Below are positions 19,682-28,018 of a DNA stretch of 64,000 bases, one piece after another; position 1 is the first letter of the stretch; every line of letters begins with the position of its first letter. This DNA comes from Opitutia bacterium (GTDB taxonomy: Bacteria > Verrucomicrobiota > Verrucomicrobiia > Opitutales > Opitutaceae): contig JACRHT010000012.1 of the NCBI GenBank assembly GCA_016217545.1, positions 620,001 through 684,000 on the forward strand, given 5' to 3'. A model generated the notes under the pieces. It ran no database searches. It was not told the DNA's origin and worked only from the letters and a program-made list of their open reading frames with translations. A program made the translations under genes and the position numbers.

Positions 19682-20563
19682 TCAGTAGCGGCCGGCGAGG
19701 CCAAGGTAGTCGAGCTGCCAGGCCTCTTTCCAGATACGGAAGCGACCCTCGGGCGTGATTTTGCCGTGTTCCTCGCGCTCGGCGTGCGGGAGCAGGAAAC
19801 CGAGTTCGGTGTTCACCTGTTCCATGGCGAGCTGCTGGCGGTTGAGATCGTCGAGCGGTTCGATGTCCCACGCCACCGGTGTCTCGCCGGCGCGGGCGAG
19901 GCGCTTCATGTGGTGCGCGACGAGTTTCGGCAGCGAGCGACGCCACGGACTGCGATCGACATACCAGTTCTCTGGATAGAAGCCGCCGAAAGGCAGGAAG
20001 AAATTATCCGTCACGTAGCGGCGCCCGCCCTGCGTCTCGGTCGAGAGGCTGTAGCACACGGTGATCGCTCCGCTGTCCTGCGGCAGGAACGCGACCTGCA
20101 GGCGCATCTTGTGGTCCGCGCTCTGATAAATCGATACGCGCAGCCAGATGCCGCCACCGACCTCGGCCTTCAGCGCCTGCACGGGCGTGAAGCGGTTGTT
20201 GCGCAGCCAATCGCGCACGCGGAGCAAGCGCTCCTGCACCGGCCACTCGTCACCGCTCGTGTTGGCCGTGAAGCGCGGGAACAGCGGCAGCGGGCTCAGG
20301 CTGATTGCAGAGACGCGCAGCCAGTTGAAACCGGACTCGACGAGAAACCAGCCGAGGAACGCACCGAGCGCCACGACCCAAAGCGGTCGGTCGATCCATT
20401 CGAAGCGAGCGTTCGTCTCGCCGATGAAAAGCGCGAACAGCACCCAGCGGAGCCAGCGGATCGGGATCGCGAGCAGCGGCGACGCGACGCGCAGGTTGAT
20501 GTAGAACAGCAACAGCAGCAGCGCGGCGGCTGGCGCGAGGAAAAGCGTCAGCATCTCCGTCAT
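19682..20563 (-). CDS. Membrane protein of unknown function downstream of dnaN
   Basis: 293 residues. Three N-terminal membrane segments (about 5-23, 38-50, 61-77) are followed by a cytoplasmic domain of about 200 residues rich in Trp, Tyr and Arg (FYPENWYVDRSPWRRSLPKLV, read in two pieces). No domain is recognised. It starts 53 bp after dnaN on the same strand and may be read through from it. Confidence 0.65.
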   Translation of the reverse strand: MTEMLTLFLAPAAALLLLLFYINLRVASPLLAIPIRWLRWVLFALFIGETNARFEWIDRPLWVVALGAFLGWFLVESGFNWLRVSAISLSPLPLFPRFTANTSGDEWPVQERLLRVRDWLRNNRFTPVQALKAEVGGGIWLRVSIYQSADHKMRLQVAFLPQDSGAITVCYSLSTETQGGRRYVTDNFFLPFGGFYPENWYVDRSPWRRSLPKLVAHHMKRLARAGETPVAWDIEPLDDLNRQQLAMEQVNTELGFLLPHAEREEHGKITPEGRFRIWKEAWQLDYLGLAGRY

Positions 20564-20616
20564 GGCGCCTCAAGGAGGACACGGGCCCACGGCGACAAGC
20601 GCGCGGGCTCGCCGCG

Positions 20617-21741
20617 TCAGCTCAGCCGCACCGGCATGATCACGCACACGAAGCTCTCCAGCGTCTTGAACACGCCGGGGCTCACCTCGTCCTTCAGCTC
20701 GAAGAACACCTGGTCCTTCGTGAGGGCGCGGAGCGGATCCATGATGAATTGCGGGTTGAAAGCGACCTGGAGGTCCGGGCCGCTGTAGGCGATCGCCATC
20801 GATTCGTGCGACTCGCCGAAGTCCGGCGACGACGCGGTGATTTCGAGGAGGTTCGCGGAGAGTTTGATCTTCACCGAGTTCGACTTCTCGGAGGTGACGA
20901 GTGCGGCGCGGTGCACGCATTGGAGGAACAGCTCGCGCTCGAGCGCGATGCGCTGGTGCGTCTCCTTCGGGATGACCTGCTGGTAATTCGGGTAGTTGCC
21001 CTCGACGACTTTCGAGAACAGGTAGATCGCGTCGGTGAGGCCGGAGGTGTCCTTGTTCGTGTCGATCTGGAACGCGGCGCGGCGGTCGTTGAAGGCGATC
21101 TTCAGCTGGTCGCCCTTGCCGAGCAGGCGGAGCAGCTCGGAAACGGTCTTGGCGGGCAGGATGATCGCGCCGGCGCTGTTGGCGGGCACTGGCATTTCCT
21201 TCGCGACGAGCGCGAGGCGGCGGCCGTCGGTGGCGACGAGCGAGAGCTTGGCGTCCTTGAAGTTGAAGTAGACGCCGTTGAGGATGTAGCGCGTCTCGTC
21301 GGTCGACTGGGCGTAGGCGACGTTGCCGAGCATGCCGGCGAGCTCGCTTTGCTCGAGGGAGAAGGTCTTGTCGTCGCCGGTGTCGGGCAGCTTCGGGAAC
21401 TCCTCGGCGCCGATGCCCATGATTTTGAAATTGGAGCCGCCGGACGCGATCTTGACCTGGTGATTGGCGGAGGCGTCGACCGTGACGTCGACGTTGGGCA
21501 GCTCGCGGACGATGGTGGCGAGGCGCTTCACGGGAAGCGTGACGCTGCCGCCTTCCTTCACCTCGGCCTTGATTTTGCAGCGGATGCCGAGGTCGAGATT
21601 GGTGGTGGAGAGCGAGATTTGATCCTTCTCTGCTTCGATGAGCACGTTGCTCAGGATGGGCATGGCCGCCTTCGATCCCACGACGTTGAGGACCTGAGCC
21701 AGGCCGTTGCTGAAGTGGTCGCGATTGATCTTAAATTTCAT
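20617..21741 (-). CDS. dnaN: DNA polymerase III beta subunit (sliding clamp)
   Basis: 374 residues, the usual clamp length. It encircles DNA and tethers the replicative polymerase. Three clamp domains are evident: N-terminal [20 protein letters not shown] with [10 protein letters not shown], central [20 protein letters not shown] with [12 protein letters not shown] and ATDGRRLAL, and C-terminal end [10 protein letters not shown] (the normal 'x-MPxR(L/V)' terminus). It follows pssA after 196 bp of AT-richer sequence. dnaA is not in the window. Confidence 0.97.
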   Translation of the reverse strand: MKFKINRDHFSNGLAQVLNVVGSKAAMPILSNVLIEAEKDQISLSTTNLDLGIRCKIKAEVKEGGSVTLPVKRLATIVRELPNVDVTVDASANHQVKIASGGSNFKIMGIGAEEFPKLPDTGDDKTFSLEQSELAGMLGNVAYAQSTDETRYILNGVYFNFKDAKLSLVATDGRRLALVAKEMPVPANSAGAIILPAKTVSELLRLLGKGDQLKIAFNDRRAAFQIDTNKDTSGLTDAIYLFSKVVEGNYPNYQQVIPKETHQRIALERELFLQCVHRAALVTSEKSNSVKIKLSANLLEITASSPDFGESHESMAIAYSGPDLQVAFNPQFIMDPLRALTKDQVFFELKDEVSPGVFKTLESFVCVIMPVRLS

Positions 21742-21937
21742 CGGGCGAGCAGGGTGTTAGGGTTTTCCCACAGAATGGATAGATAGAGAGGGATTCAATA
21801 AGGAAGTATCCGTATTATTATGGTCCAAGAATATCGCAGCAACTCCGGCGTTTTCCGAGGGAAAAACCGGCGGTCGGACAACTGCGAACAACTGAGGGGA
21901 ACGCGCGAATAAGTCCGCAGTTGTTCACACGAAAAAG

Positions 21938-22843
21938 TTATTCGGGGTTTTCCCCGCGCATCTTCACAACGCGCTTGCGAAGAACTCGCATGCGCGTGTG
22001 CCGCGCGGCGCGCTGGTAGTGGGCGAAGAGTCCGTAGCCGATGTAGCCGAGGAAAACGAAGAAGAACGCCACCTCGCGGAGCTTGATGACGAGCGCCCCG
22101 ATCACCACGAGCAGCACGAACGTCTGGAAACGCGTCTTCGTCTCCCAATTAACCTGCTTGAAGCTCGGGTAGCGCACCGTGCTGACCATGAGGAACGCCA
22201 CGAGGATGAGGAGCAGGGGCAGCGCGATCGTGATTTCGCGGAGCTCGCGGTCGTTCTTGGCGAAATTGACCAGCAGCAGCACCAGCGACGCCACCGTGCC
22301 GGCCGCCGCGGGGATGGGGAGGCCGACGAAATCCTTGTTCGACTCCGTTTCCGCGCGGTGGAGCAGGGGATTCGTGATGACGTTGAAGCGCGCCAGCCGC
22401 ACGGCACCGCACAACAGGTAGATGAACGCGATGAACCACCCAAGCTCGCGGAACCACTGGTATTCGCTCCGCGGCGCGAGGATCAGGAAGAACACCATCA
22501 GCGCCGGTGCCACGCCGAACGACACGACGTCCGCCAGCGAGTCGAATTCCGCGCCAAAGAGCGACGTGCGTCCGCCCATGCGCGCCAGCCGGCCATCGAG
22601 CGAGTCGAACACGACCGCGGCGAGGATCAGCCACACCGCCTGGGTGTAGAGTTCGAGGGCGTTTTGCCCGGCGTGCATCGCGGCGTATTCGCCCGCGTCC
22701 GTGATGAGGCGGGCCTGGATGCACCGGATGACCGCCACGAAGCCGCACAACAGGTTTCCGGCCGTCATCAGGTTCGGCAGGAAATAGATGCGGCTCGCCT
22801 GGGTGACGTTGTAGGGGTTCTCGCGATCGTCGAGATCGGGCAT
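21938..22843 (-). CDS. pssA: CDP-diacylglycerol--serine O-phosphatidyltransferase
   Basis: 301 residues, polytopic. It makes phosphatidylserine, the precursor of phosphatidylethanolamine, at the cytoplasmic membrane. The CDP-alcohol phosphotransferase signature is complete: D80 S L D83 G84 RL A87 R88, then G97, D101 and D105. N-terminal FLPNLMTAGNLLCGF is the usual first helix of the class II enzyme. It sits 15 bp before the RelE-like gene's end and upstream of dnaN on the same strand. Long C-terminal tail rich in Arg is unremarkable. Confidence 0.94.
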   Translation of the reverse strand: MPDLDDRENPYNVTQASRIYFLPNLMTAGNLLCGFVAVIRCIQARLITDAGEYAAMHAGQNALELYTQAVWLILAAVVFDSLDGRLARMGGRTSLFGAEFDSLADVVSFGVAPALMVFFLILAPRSEYQWFRELGWFIAFIYLLCGAVRLARFNVITNPLLHRAETESNKDFVGLPIPAAAGTVASLVLLLVNFAKNDRELREITIALPLLLILVAFLMVSTVRYPSFKQVNWETKTRFQTFVLLVVIGALVIKLREVAFFFVFLGYIGYGLFAHYQRAARHTRMRVLRKRVVKMRGENPE

Positions 22844-22858
22844 GGGCGCGGCGGGCGG

Positions 22859-23218
22859 TTACTTTTTCGCGGAGGTCAGGCTCTCGAGATACTTCCAGAA
22901 CTTCGAGTCCTGCTCGAACAACTGCTTCTCGGACACCGGCAGCTTCAACCGGAACAACGCGTCTTCCAGCGACGCCTTGTGCAGGATGTAGTGCGTGTGG
23001 AGCTTGTCGCCCTCGACCGTGAAATAGAACCGAAACTCCCCCGCCCGCAGCCGGTAGAAATCGACCCCGCCGCGGTTAAACCTGCCCAACGGCTCGCGCG
23101 GGTGAGCCAGATCGGACGGCTTCACCTTGCTGATCGGCTCGATGGCCTCCAGCTGGGCGAGTTTGTCGAGCCGGTTGAGCTCGCGCATGCTTTGATCGGA
23201 GAAAGTGACTTGGAACAT
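22859..23218 (-). CDS. RelE/ParE-like protein without an adjacent antitoxin
   Basis: 119 residues from the ATG at 23218. MFQVTFSDQSMRELNRLDKL at the start, then GRFNRGGVDFYRLRAGEFRFYF and HYILHKASLEDALFR match the RelE/ParE toxin fold (mRNA interferase or gyrase inhibitor class). No antitoxin-sized gene is adjacent; the next genes are pssA (15 bp downstream, same strand) and a divergent EF-hand gene. The C-terminal extension (KQLFEQDSKFWKYLESL) is longer than in typical toxins. It may be a domesticated RelE-fold protein co-expressed with pssA; toxicity is not shown. Confidence 0.6.
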   Translation of the reverse strand: MFQVTFSDQSMRELNRLDKLAQLEAIEPISKVKPSDLAHPREPLGRFNRGGVDFYRLRAGEFRFYFTVEGDKLHTHYILHKASLEDALFRLKLPVSEKQLFEQDSKFWKYLESLTSAKK

Positions 23219-23291
23219 GGCGTGAAAGACGCAGTAACCGCCGCGCAGGCTGGCCGTCTTGCCTGAAGTCGGCAATCCACCCAACACCGCT

Positions 23292-23750
23292 ATGGCGCCA
23301 AGGTCTCTAGCCCTCTCCCTGTTCGCAGCAACGTTAATCCCGGTCCTCGCCCCCGCGGCCGATCCCGCCCCCGCCCACTCGGCGCCGGCGCGCCCCGAAC
23401 TCAACCCGCGCCAGCGTGAACTTCTCGAAAAATTCGACAAAAACCGCGACGGCCGCATCGACGACGAGGAGAAGCTCGCCGCCCGCGCTTACATGCGCGG
23501 CATGGCCGGCGGACAGAAAGAGCACTACAAGAAAACGCTGAAGCTCTTCGACAAAGACGGTGACGGCAAACTCAACGACGCCGAGCGCGCCGAAGCCGAG
23601 AAAGCCCGCGAGGAATTCCAAGCCAACCGCGAGGCTGTCATGGCGAAGTTCGACAAAGACCACGACGGCGTCCTCAACGACGAGGAACGCGCCGCCGCCA
23701 TGAAGGCGCGCGAAGAGCGCCAGAAGCGCCGCTTGGATCGCAAGGACTAA
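23292..23750 (+). CDS. Secreted EF-hand calcium-binding protein
   Basis: 152 residues from the ATG at 23292 (a TTG at 23259 is less likely). Signal peptide APRSLALSLFAATLIPVLAP with cleavage near AADPA. Three EF-hand loops follow: DKNRDGRIDDEE, DKDGDGKLNDAE and DKDHDGVLNDEE, each with canonical Asp/Asn/Gly/Glu positions, separated by highly charged helices. Such secreted EF-hand proteins are frequent in Verrucomicrobiota. A calcium-sensing or buffering role is likely; the partner is unknown. Confidence 0.88.
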   Translation: MAPRSLALSLFAATLIPVLAPAADPAPAHSAPARPELNPRQRELLEKFDKNRDGRIDDEEKLAARAYMRGMAGGQKEHYKKTLKLFDKDGDGKLNDAERAEAEKAREEFQANREAVMAKFDKDHDGVLNDEERAAAMKAREERQKRRLDRKD

Positions 23751-23763
23751 CGCCATCGGGATT

Positions 23764-23786
23764 GCGCGCCGGGAAGCGCGCGCTAC
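23764..23786 (-). repeat. GTAG-type REP palindrome
   Basis: GCGCGC-CGGGAA-GCGCGC stem followed by CGCTAC (GTAG on the minus strand), directly after the EF-hand gene. Confidence 0.5.
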
Positions 23787-23850
23787 CGTCCGCCGCAAAA
23801 ACCCGCCGCCTGCCACCGCGCCCCGCGCGCCACGCAGCGTCTCTTCCCCC

Positions 23851-25068
23851 ATGCTTCCCGTTTCCCTCGCCGACATCCGCGCGGCCCGCCGCCGCATCCG
23901 CGGAGGCGTCGTCGTCACGCCCTGCCCCGAATCGATCCCTCTCTCCGAGATCACCGGCGCGCACATCTACTGCAAACTGGACAACCTCCAGCGCACCGGC
24001 TCGTTCAAGGAGCGCGGCGCCCGCAACGCCCTGCTGCAGCTCACACGCGAACAGCGCAAACGCGGCGTCATCGCCGCCTCCGCCGGCAACCACGCCGCCG
24101 CGCTCGCCTACCACGGCAAGCTCCTCGGCATCCCGGTGACCGTCGTGATGCCCGACTACGCACCGCTGATCAAAATCAGCACCTGCAAGCGACTCGGTGC
24201 GCACGTCCTCGTGCACGGCGTCGACTTCGCCGCCGCCCGCGCCAAGGCCGACACACTCGTCCGCGACGAGGGACTCACCTACATCCACGGCTTCGATGCG
24301 CCGGAAATCATCGCCGGCCAGGGCACGCTCGGCCTCGAAGTCCTCGAACAGGTCCGCGACGCCGACGCCGTCGTGTGCCCGGTCGGCGGCGGCGGCCTGC
24401 TCGCCGGCGTCGCCCTCGCGATCAAATCCGTGCGTCCGAAGGTGAAGGTCATCGGCGTCGAAAGTGTCGCCACCGGCAACCTCACCGCCGCGCTGAAGGC
24501 CCGCAAACCCGTCGTCGTGCCGCGCCGCGCCACGCTCGCGGACGGCCTCGCCACGCTCACCGTCGGCGCGAACTCGTTTTCCATTCTGCGCCAGCACGTC
24601 GACCGCGTCGTGCGCGTCACCGAGGAACAGATCTCCGTCGGCATCCTCCGCATGATCGAGATGGAGAAAATCGTCGTCGAAGGCGCCGCCGCCACGCCGC
24701 TCGCCGCCATGATGTCCGGTCAACTGCCCGAACTCGCCGGCAAGAACGTCGTGCTCGTCGCCTGCGGCGGCAACATCGACCCCGCCATCCTCAGCCGCGT
24801 CATCGAAAAGGGCCTCGTCAGCGACGGCCGCATCACGCGCTTCACCGTCACGATCAGCGACCGCCCCGGCGGCCTCGCCGCGCTCTCGAGCGTCATCGCC
24901 GAATCCGGCGCCAGCGTGAAGGACATCGAGCACGACCGCGCCTTCAGCGGCCCCGACGTCCACGCCGTCAACGCCGTCTGCACGGTCGAGACGCGCGATC
25001 AGGCGCACGTCCGCGCCCTGCACCGCGCGTTGCGCGCGGCGGGTTTCCCGGTCGTCGTCGCCAATTGA
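23851..25068 (+). CDS. ilvA: Threonine ammonia-lyase with C-terminal ACT domain
   Basis: 405 residues. A PLP enzyme that deaminates threonine to 2-oxobutyrate, feeding isoleucine synthesis or threonine catabolism. PLP Lys53 lies in RTGSFKERGARNAL, SAGNHAAALAYHG is the phosphate-binding/substrate loop and CPVGGGGLLAGVAL is the Gly-rich cofactor loop. Residues about 330-405 (FTVTISDRPGGLAALSSVI ... VETRDQAHVRALHRAL) form a single ACT domain. This short one-ACT form matches the tdcB/ilvA-short class rather than the about 510-residue two-ACT IlvA. Symbol is therefore tentative. Confidence 0.92.
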   Translation: MLPVSLADIRAARRRIRGGVVVTPCPESIPLSEITGAHIYCKLDNLQRTGSFKERGARNALLQLTREQRKRGVIAASAGNHAAALAYHGKLLGIPVTVVMPDYAPLIKISTCKRLGAHVLVHGVDFAAARAKADTLVRDEGLTYIHGFDAPEIIAGQGTLGLEVLEQVRDADAVVCPVGGGGLLAGVALAIKSVRPKVKVIGVESVATGNLTAALKARKPVVVPRRATLADGLATLTVGANSFSILRQHVDRVVRVTEEQISVGILRMIEMEKIVVEGAAATPLAAMMSGQLPELAGKNVVLVACGGNIDPAILSRVIEKGLVSDGRITRFTVTISDRPGGLAALSSVIAESGASVKDIEHDRAFSGPDVHAVNAVCTVETRDQAHVRALHRALRAAGFPVVVAN

Positions 25069-25073
25069 TGCAG

Positions 25074-25098
25074 GTAGGGCGGGACCGCTGGGCCCGCC
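25074..25098 (+). repeat. GTAG-type REP palindrome
   Basis: GTAG head followed by GGCGGG-ACCGCTGGG-CCCGCC stem, 5 bp after the ilvA stop. Nearly the same sequence recurs inverted at 41023-41050. Confidence 0.7.
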
Positions 25099-25159
25099 GC
25101 CTCCGCCGCCCGGTAGCCCGCGACCTCCGGGCGCGGGTCGAACCATGCCCGAAGCCGAG

Positions 25160-25185
25160 GTAGGGGCGGTTGCCCTCAACCGCCC
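25160..25185 (+). repeat. GTAG-type REP palindrome (second type)
   Basis: GTAG head and GGGCGGTT-GCCCTC-AACCGCCC stem. A near-identical inverted copy is found at 58020-58045. Confidence 0.7.
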
Positions 25186-25257
25186 TTTCATTTCCGCGCG
25201 CCTCCCTTGACGCAGCTCAAGGCGCCCGCGCGCCCGCTGCGCTACGTTGGCGGCGCA

Positions 25258-25989
25258 ATGAACACCGAATCCACGTCCCCCGTCTTCACCGTTGAAACCA
25301 CCGTCGGCGCCATGGTCGCCGCGCGCCCCGCGCTCTCGCGTTTGTTCGAGAAGCTCGGGATCGACTTCTGCTGCGGCGGCAAGAAACCCCTCGCCGAACT
25401 CGCCGCCGCCCGCGGACTCGATCCCGCCACCGTCCTCGCGATGATCGAGGCCTCCCTTGCCGTCACGCCCGGCGCCGACGACGTCAACCCCGCCACGCTC
25501 TCCCTCACCGCGCTCGCCGACCATATCGAGCACACCCACCACGAATACGTGAAAGCCGAGCTGCCGCGCCTCCTCGAGATGGCCGAGCGCGTCGCGCGCA
25601 AACACGGCTGGCGCGACGCCCGCCTGCCCGAAGTCGCCGCCACCGTCAGCGCGCTCACCGAGGAAATGTTCAGCCACATGGCCAAGGAGGAGCGCATCCT
25701 CTTCCCCTTCGTCCGCCAGATCGATGGTGGCGCCGCCGATGCCTTCCACTGCGGTTCCATCGCGAATCCGATCCGCCAGATGGAGGACGAGCACGAGTCC
25801 GCCGGCCGCGCTATCGCGCGCCTGCGCGAGCTGACCGACGGTTTCCGCCCCGATGCCGAAGCCTGCAACACGCACCGTGCGCTCCTCGGCGGCCTCGAGG
25901 AATTCGAGTCCGACCTGCACCGCCACGTGCACAAGGAAAACAACCTCCTCTTCCCCCGCGCCCTCGAGCGCGCTGCCGGGATGAGCTGA
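25258..25989 (+). CDS. ric: Iron-sulfur cluster repair di-iron protein (RIC/YtfE/ScdA)
   Basis: 243 residues from the ATG at 25258. The N-terminal ScdA_N domain carries VGAMVAARPALSRLFEKLGI followed by DFCCGGKKPL (Cys38, Cys39). The C-terminal hemerythrin-like di-iron domain supplies His/Glu ligands in DHIEHTHHEYVK, EMFSHMAKEERILFPF, MEDEHESAGRAI and LHRHVHKENNLLFPRAL. It repairs Fe-S clusters damaged by nitric oxide or oxidants in the cytoplasm. Stand-alone gene between REP elements and the CRISPR array. Confidence 0.93.
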   Translation: MNTESTSPVFTVETTVGAMVAARPALSRLFEKLGIDFCCGGKKPLAELAAARGLDPATVLAMIEASLAVTPGADDVNPATLSLTALADHIEHTHHEYVKAELPRLLEMAERVARKHGWRDARLPEVAATVSALTEEMFSHMAKEERILFPFVRQIDGGAADAFHCGSIANPIRQMEDEHESAGRAIARLRELTDGFRPDAEACNTHRALLGGLEEFESDLHRHVHKENNLLFPRALERAAGMS

Positions 25990-26020
25990 CGCAGGCAGAT
26001 GAATTTTGGGACCCACGTTT

Positions 26021-26041
26021 AAGGTCGCAAAATGCGACCTT
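26021..26041 (+). terminator. Hairpin after ric, abutting the CRISPR array
   Basis: Perfect 8-bp stem AAGGTCGC, loop AAAAT, GCGACCTT, 31 bp after the ric stop. It merges into the degenerate first repeat of the array. No T-tract follows, so terminator function is uncertain; it could alternatively be a leader or trailer structure. Confidence 0.4.
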
Positions 26042-26737
26042 GATTCCAAATCCTCGGCGGGGAGCATCCGACGAAAAGCACTACCGGCCGATCGTGGTGC
26101 TTTGCCTTGATTCCAAATCCTCGGCGGGGAGCATCGGTCCGGTCCGGGTTGATGTCGCGCGGGGTGCTTTGCCTTGATTCCAAATCCTCGGCGGGGAGCA
26201 TCTATGGCGGCGTTTGGCGTTCTCGGATTCGCGCTTTGCCTTGATTCCAAATCCTCGGCGGGGAGCATCGGCGCGGGCGCACGGGATGCGTCGTCGTTCG
26301 CTTTGCCTTGATTCCAAATCCTCGGCGGGGAGCATCGTCTCGCTCGCCGTCCCCTAAGTCATTCTCGCTTTGCCTTGATTCCAAATCCTCGGCGGGGAGC
26401 ATCAAGACCGTTTTACCATAGCCTGCCGGGCTAGCTTTGCCTTGATTCCAAATCCTCGGCGGGGAGCATCTCGCTACCTCGAATGACCCGCACCTTGATG
26501 CTTTGCCTTGATTCCAAATCCTCGGCGGGGAGCATCGCGCAGTAGATGAAACCGCGCGGGTTGAGTGCTTTGCCTTGATTCCAAATCCTCGGCGGGGAGC
26601 ATCGCGTGCTCATTCGAGGAGAAGAACCCGTTCGCTTTGCCTTGATTCCAAATCCTCGGCGGGGAGCATCGGTGAGCCGCGCGCGGAGGCCTTCGATGTC
26701 GCTTTGCCTTGATTCCAAATCCTCGGCGGGGAGCATC
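26032..26737 (+). CRISPR. Type II-C CRISPR array, 11 repeats and 10 spacers
   Basis: Ten identical 37-bp repeats begin at 26099, 26166, 26233, 26300, 26367, 26434, 26500, 26567, 26634 and 26701. Each starts GCTTTGCCTTGATTCC and ends CGGCGGGGAGCATC on the plus strand. A first repeat at 26032-26068 is intact from CTTGATTCC onward but has ATGCGAC instead of GCTTTGC. Spacers are 30 nt, one is 29 nt (26471-26499), and all differ. Plus-strand transcription is favoured because the anti-repeat candidates upstream of cas9 are best placed for that polarity and a T-tailed terminator follows the right end. The degenerate repeat at the left would then be the promoter-proximal one. Confidence 0.98.
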
Positions 26738-26746
26738 CGCCGAAGC

Positions 26747-26779
26747 GAAGGCCCTCCTTGCGAGGGCCTTCTGCTTTTC
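26747..26779 (+). terminator. Rho-independent terminator at right end of the array
   Basis: Perfect 10-bp stem GAAGGCCCTC, loop CTTGC, GAGGGCCTTC (26747-26771), followed on the plus strand by TGCTTTTC. No T-tract exists on the other strand, so the hairpin is best read as ending plus-strand (array) transcription before it meets cas2. It also falls right after the cas2 stop. Confidence 0.65.
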
Positions 26780-27114
26780 TACCAGAGCTGTATCTGCTCC
26801 GGCATGTCCTCGGGTGGCACCTCTTTGGCGGGGCTGCCGTAGATCACGAAGGCTCGTTCCCACTGCGCGCGGGTGACGTAGAAGGCTCGCACCTTCCCCT
26901 CCGGCGGGATGCCCTGCTTCACCCGGTCGAGGTGCGTTTGTTGCCGCGCGAAGCTCACGCACGGGCGCACATAGAGGCTGAACTGGATCATCTGAAATCC
27001 GTCATCGAGGAGGAATTTCCGGAAACCGGTCGCCTCCTTGCGCTGCTTCGGCGTGAGCACCGGCAGATCGAAGGCTACGACGAGCCAGCCCATTTTGAAT
27101 TTTTCCACATCCAT
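26779..27114 (-). CDS. cas2: CRISPR-associated endonuclease Cas2
   Basis: 111 residues from the ATG at 27114. The ferredoxin-like Cas2 start MGWLVVAFDLPVLTPKQRK includes Asp16 at the metal site position, followed by FRKFLLDDGFQMIQFSLYVR. The C-terminal part (VRAFYVTRAQWERAFVIYG) matches the Cas2 of type II systems. With Cas1 it forms the spacer-integration complex. It overlaps the cas1 3' end by 40 bp, and its stop lies 42 bp from the array. Confidence 0.93.
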   Translation of the reverse strand: MDVEKFKMGWLVVAFDLPVLTPKQRKEATGFRKFLLDDGFQMIQFSLYVRPCVSFARQQTHLDRVKQGIPPEGKVRAFYVTRAQWERAFVIYGSPAKEVPPEDMPEQIQLW

Positions 27115-28001
27115 GGCCGGTAGTGTCGGGAAGAGCTGTTGAGCACGGCTTGACGGAAGGAACGCACGTCGCCCTCGATCACGCCGCGGATGTCGAGGTC
27201 GAGGCCGAGATAGTCCACGCGCTGAATGGCGAAGCCCGTCACCCAACGGCGAAATTCCCCGTTCACGACGAAGGCCTCTTCGTGCGACCGGTCTTTCACC
27301 CACTGATAGACGCGCCAATCCACGCAGGGGCGAAACGGTTCCATCAGGTCGTAGGCGAGCGGCGCGCTGCGTTCACGGATGGCGTGCGAGATGCCGACGG
27401 TGGGATCGAGTCCGAAGCCGTAGAGCTTTTGCAGCACGGTCGAGAGCAGCACGGCGTAGCCGTAGTTGAGGAGGTCGTTCAGGCCGCCGAGCTTTCGACC
27501 GCGTGCGAAGCCTTCGATGCGCAATCCTTCGGTGAAGGCATCCCAAAACAACTTTGCGCAGCCTCCCTCCTTGCGCGCGGTGCGCGCTTGGGCGGCGCGG
27601 GCGAGCTCGCGGGTGGCCTCGCTCTTCGGGGCGACGAGCGCGGCGACGGCGGCTTGGTTAAGGCATTTGGCGTCGATGGTCTTCTCCCAGAGCCGGCGGC
27701 GCACTTTCTCGTCCAGTGTGAGGTGGCGGCGCGTGAGTAGCGTGTCGGCCGAGCGGCACGCGGGCAGGAGCAGGCTGACGGGCTGGAAGCGCTCGCAGAT
27801 GATGAGCGACACGCCGTGCTTGGCGGCTTCGAGGAACAGGTGGCTGTGGATGCGCGCGGAGAAACTCGTGACGACGATAGCCGCCACGTCTTCCAGCGGG
27901 AGCTGGCGCTTGACGCCCTTGTCGTCGGTGGAGACCAGCTGCCCGTCCCGACACGTCAGATCGGCTTGGGGTGAGTCGATGCTGACGATGTGGTAGGACA
28001 T
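27075..28001 (-). CDS. cas1: CRISPR-associated endonuclease Cas1 (type II)
   Basis: 308 residues from the ATG at 28001. N-terminal beta domain MSYHIVSIDSPQADLTCRDG; C-terminal helical domain with the catalytic metal triad: Glu145 in ARKEGGCAKLFW, His206 in GISHAIRERSAPLAYD and Glu/Asp in DLMEPFRP (Asp218, Glu221). It integrates new spacers with Cas2. It starts 17 bp after cas9 and overlaps cas2, so cas9-cas1-cas2 form one operon. No cas4 or csn2 is present, as expected for subtype II-C. Confidence 0.95.
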   Translation of the reverse strand: MSYHIVSIDSPQADLTCRDGQLVSTDDKGVKRQLPLEDVAAIVVTSFSARIHSHLFLEAAKHGVSLIICERFQPVSLLLPACRSADTLLTRRHLTLDEKVRRRLWEKTIDAKCLNQAAVAALVAPKSEATRELARAAQARTARKEGGCAKLFWDAFTEGLRIEGFARGRKLGGLNDLLNYGYAVLLSTVLQKLYGFGLDPTVGISHAIRERSAPLAYDLMEPFRPCVDWRVYQWVKDRSHEEAFVVNGEFRRWVTGFAIQRVDYLGLDLDIRGVIEGDVRSFRQAVLNSSSRHYRPWMWKNSKWAGSS

Positions 28002-28018
28002 GGCCGGTGTCGTGGCGC

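Noticed and set aside
21742-21937. Possible replication origin upstream of dnaN
   Set aside because: The stretch is AT-richer and has near matches to DnaA boxes (TTGTTCACA, TTGTTCGCA), but none matches TTATNCACA exactly, there is no cluster and dnaA is absent. A promoter region is enough to explain it. GC-skew of the whole genome would decide.
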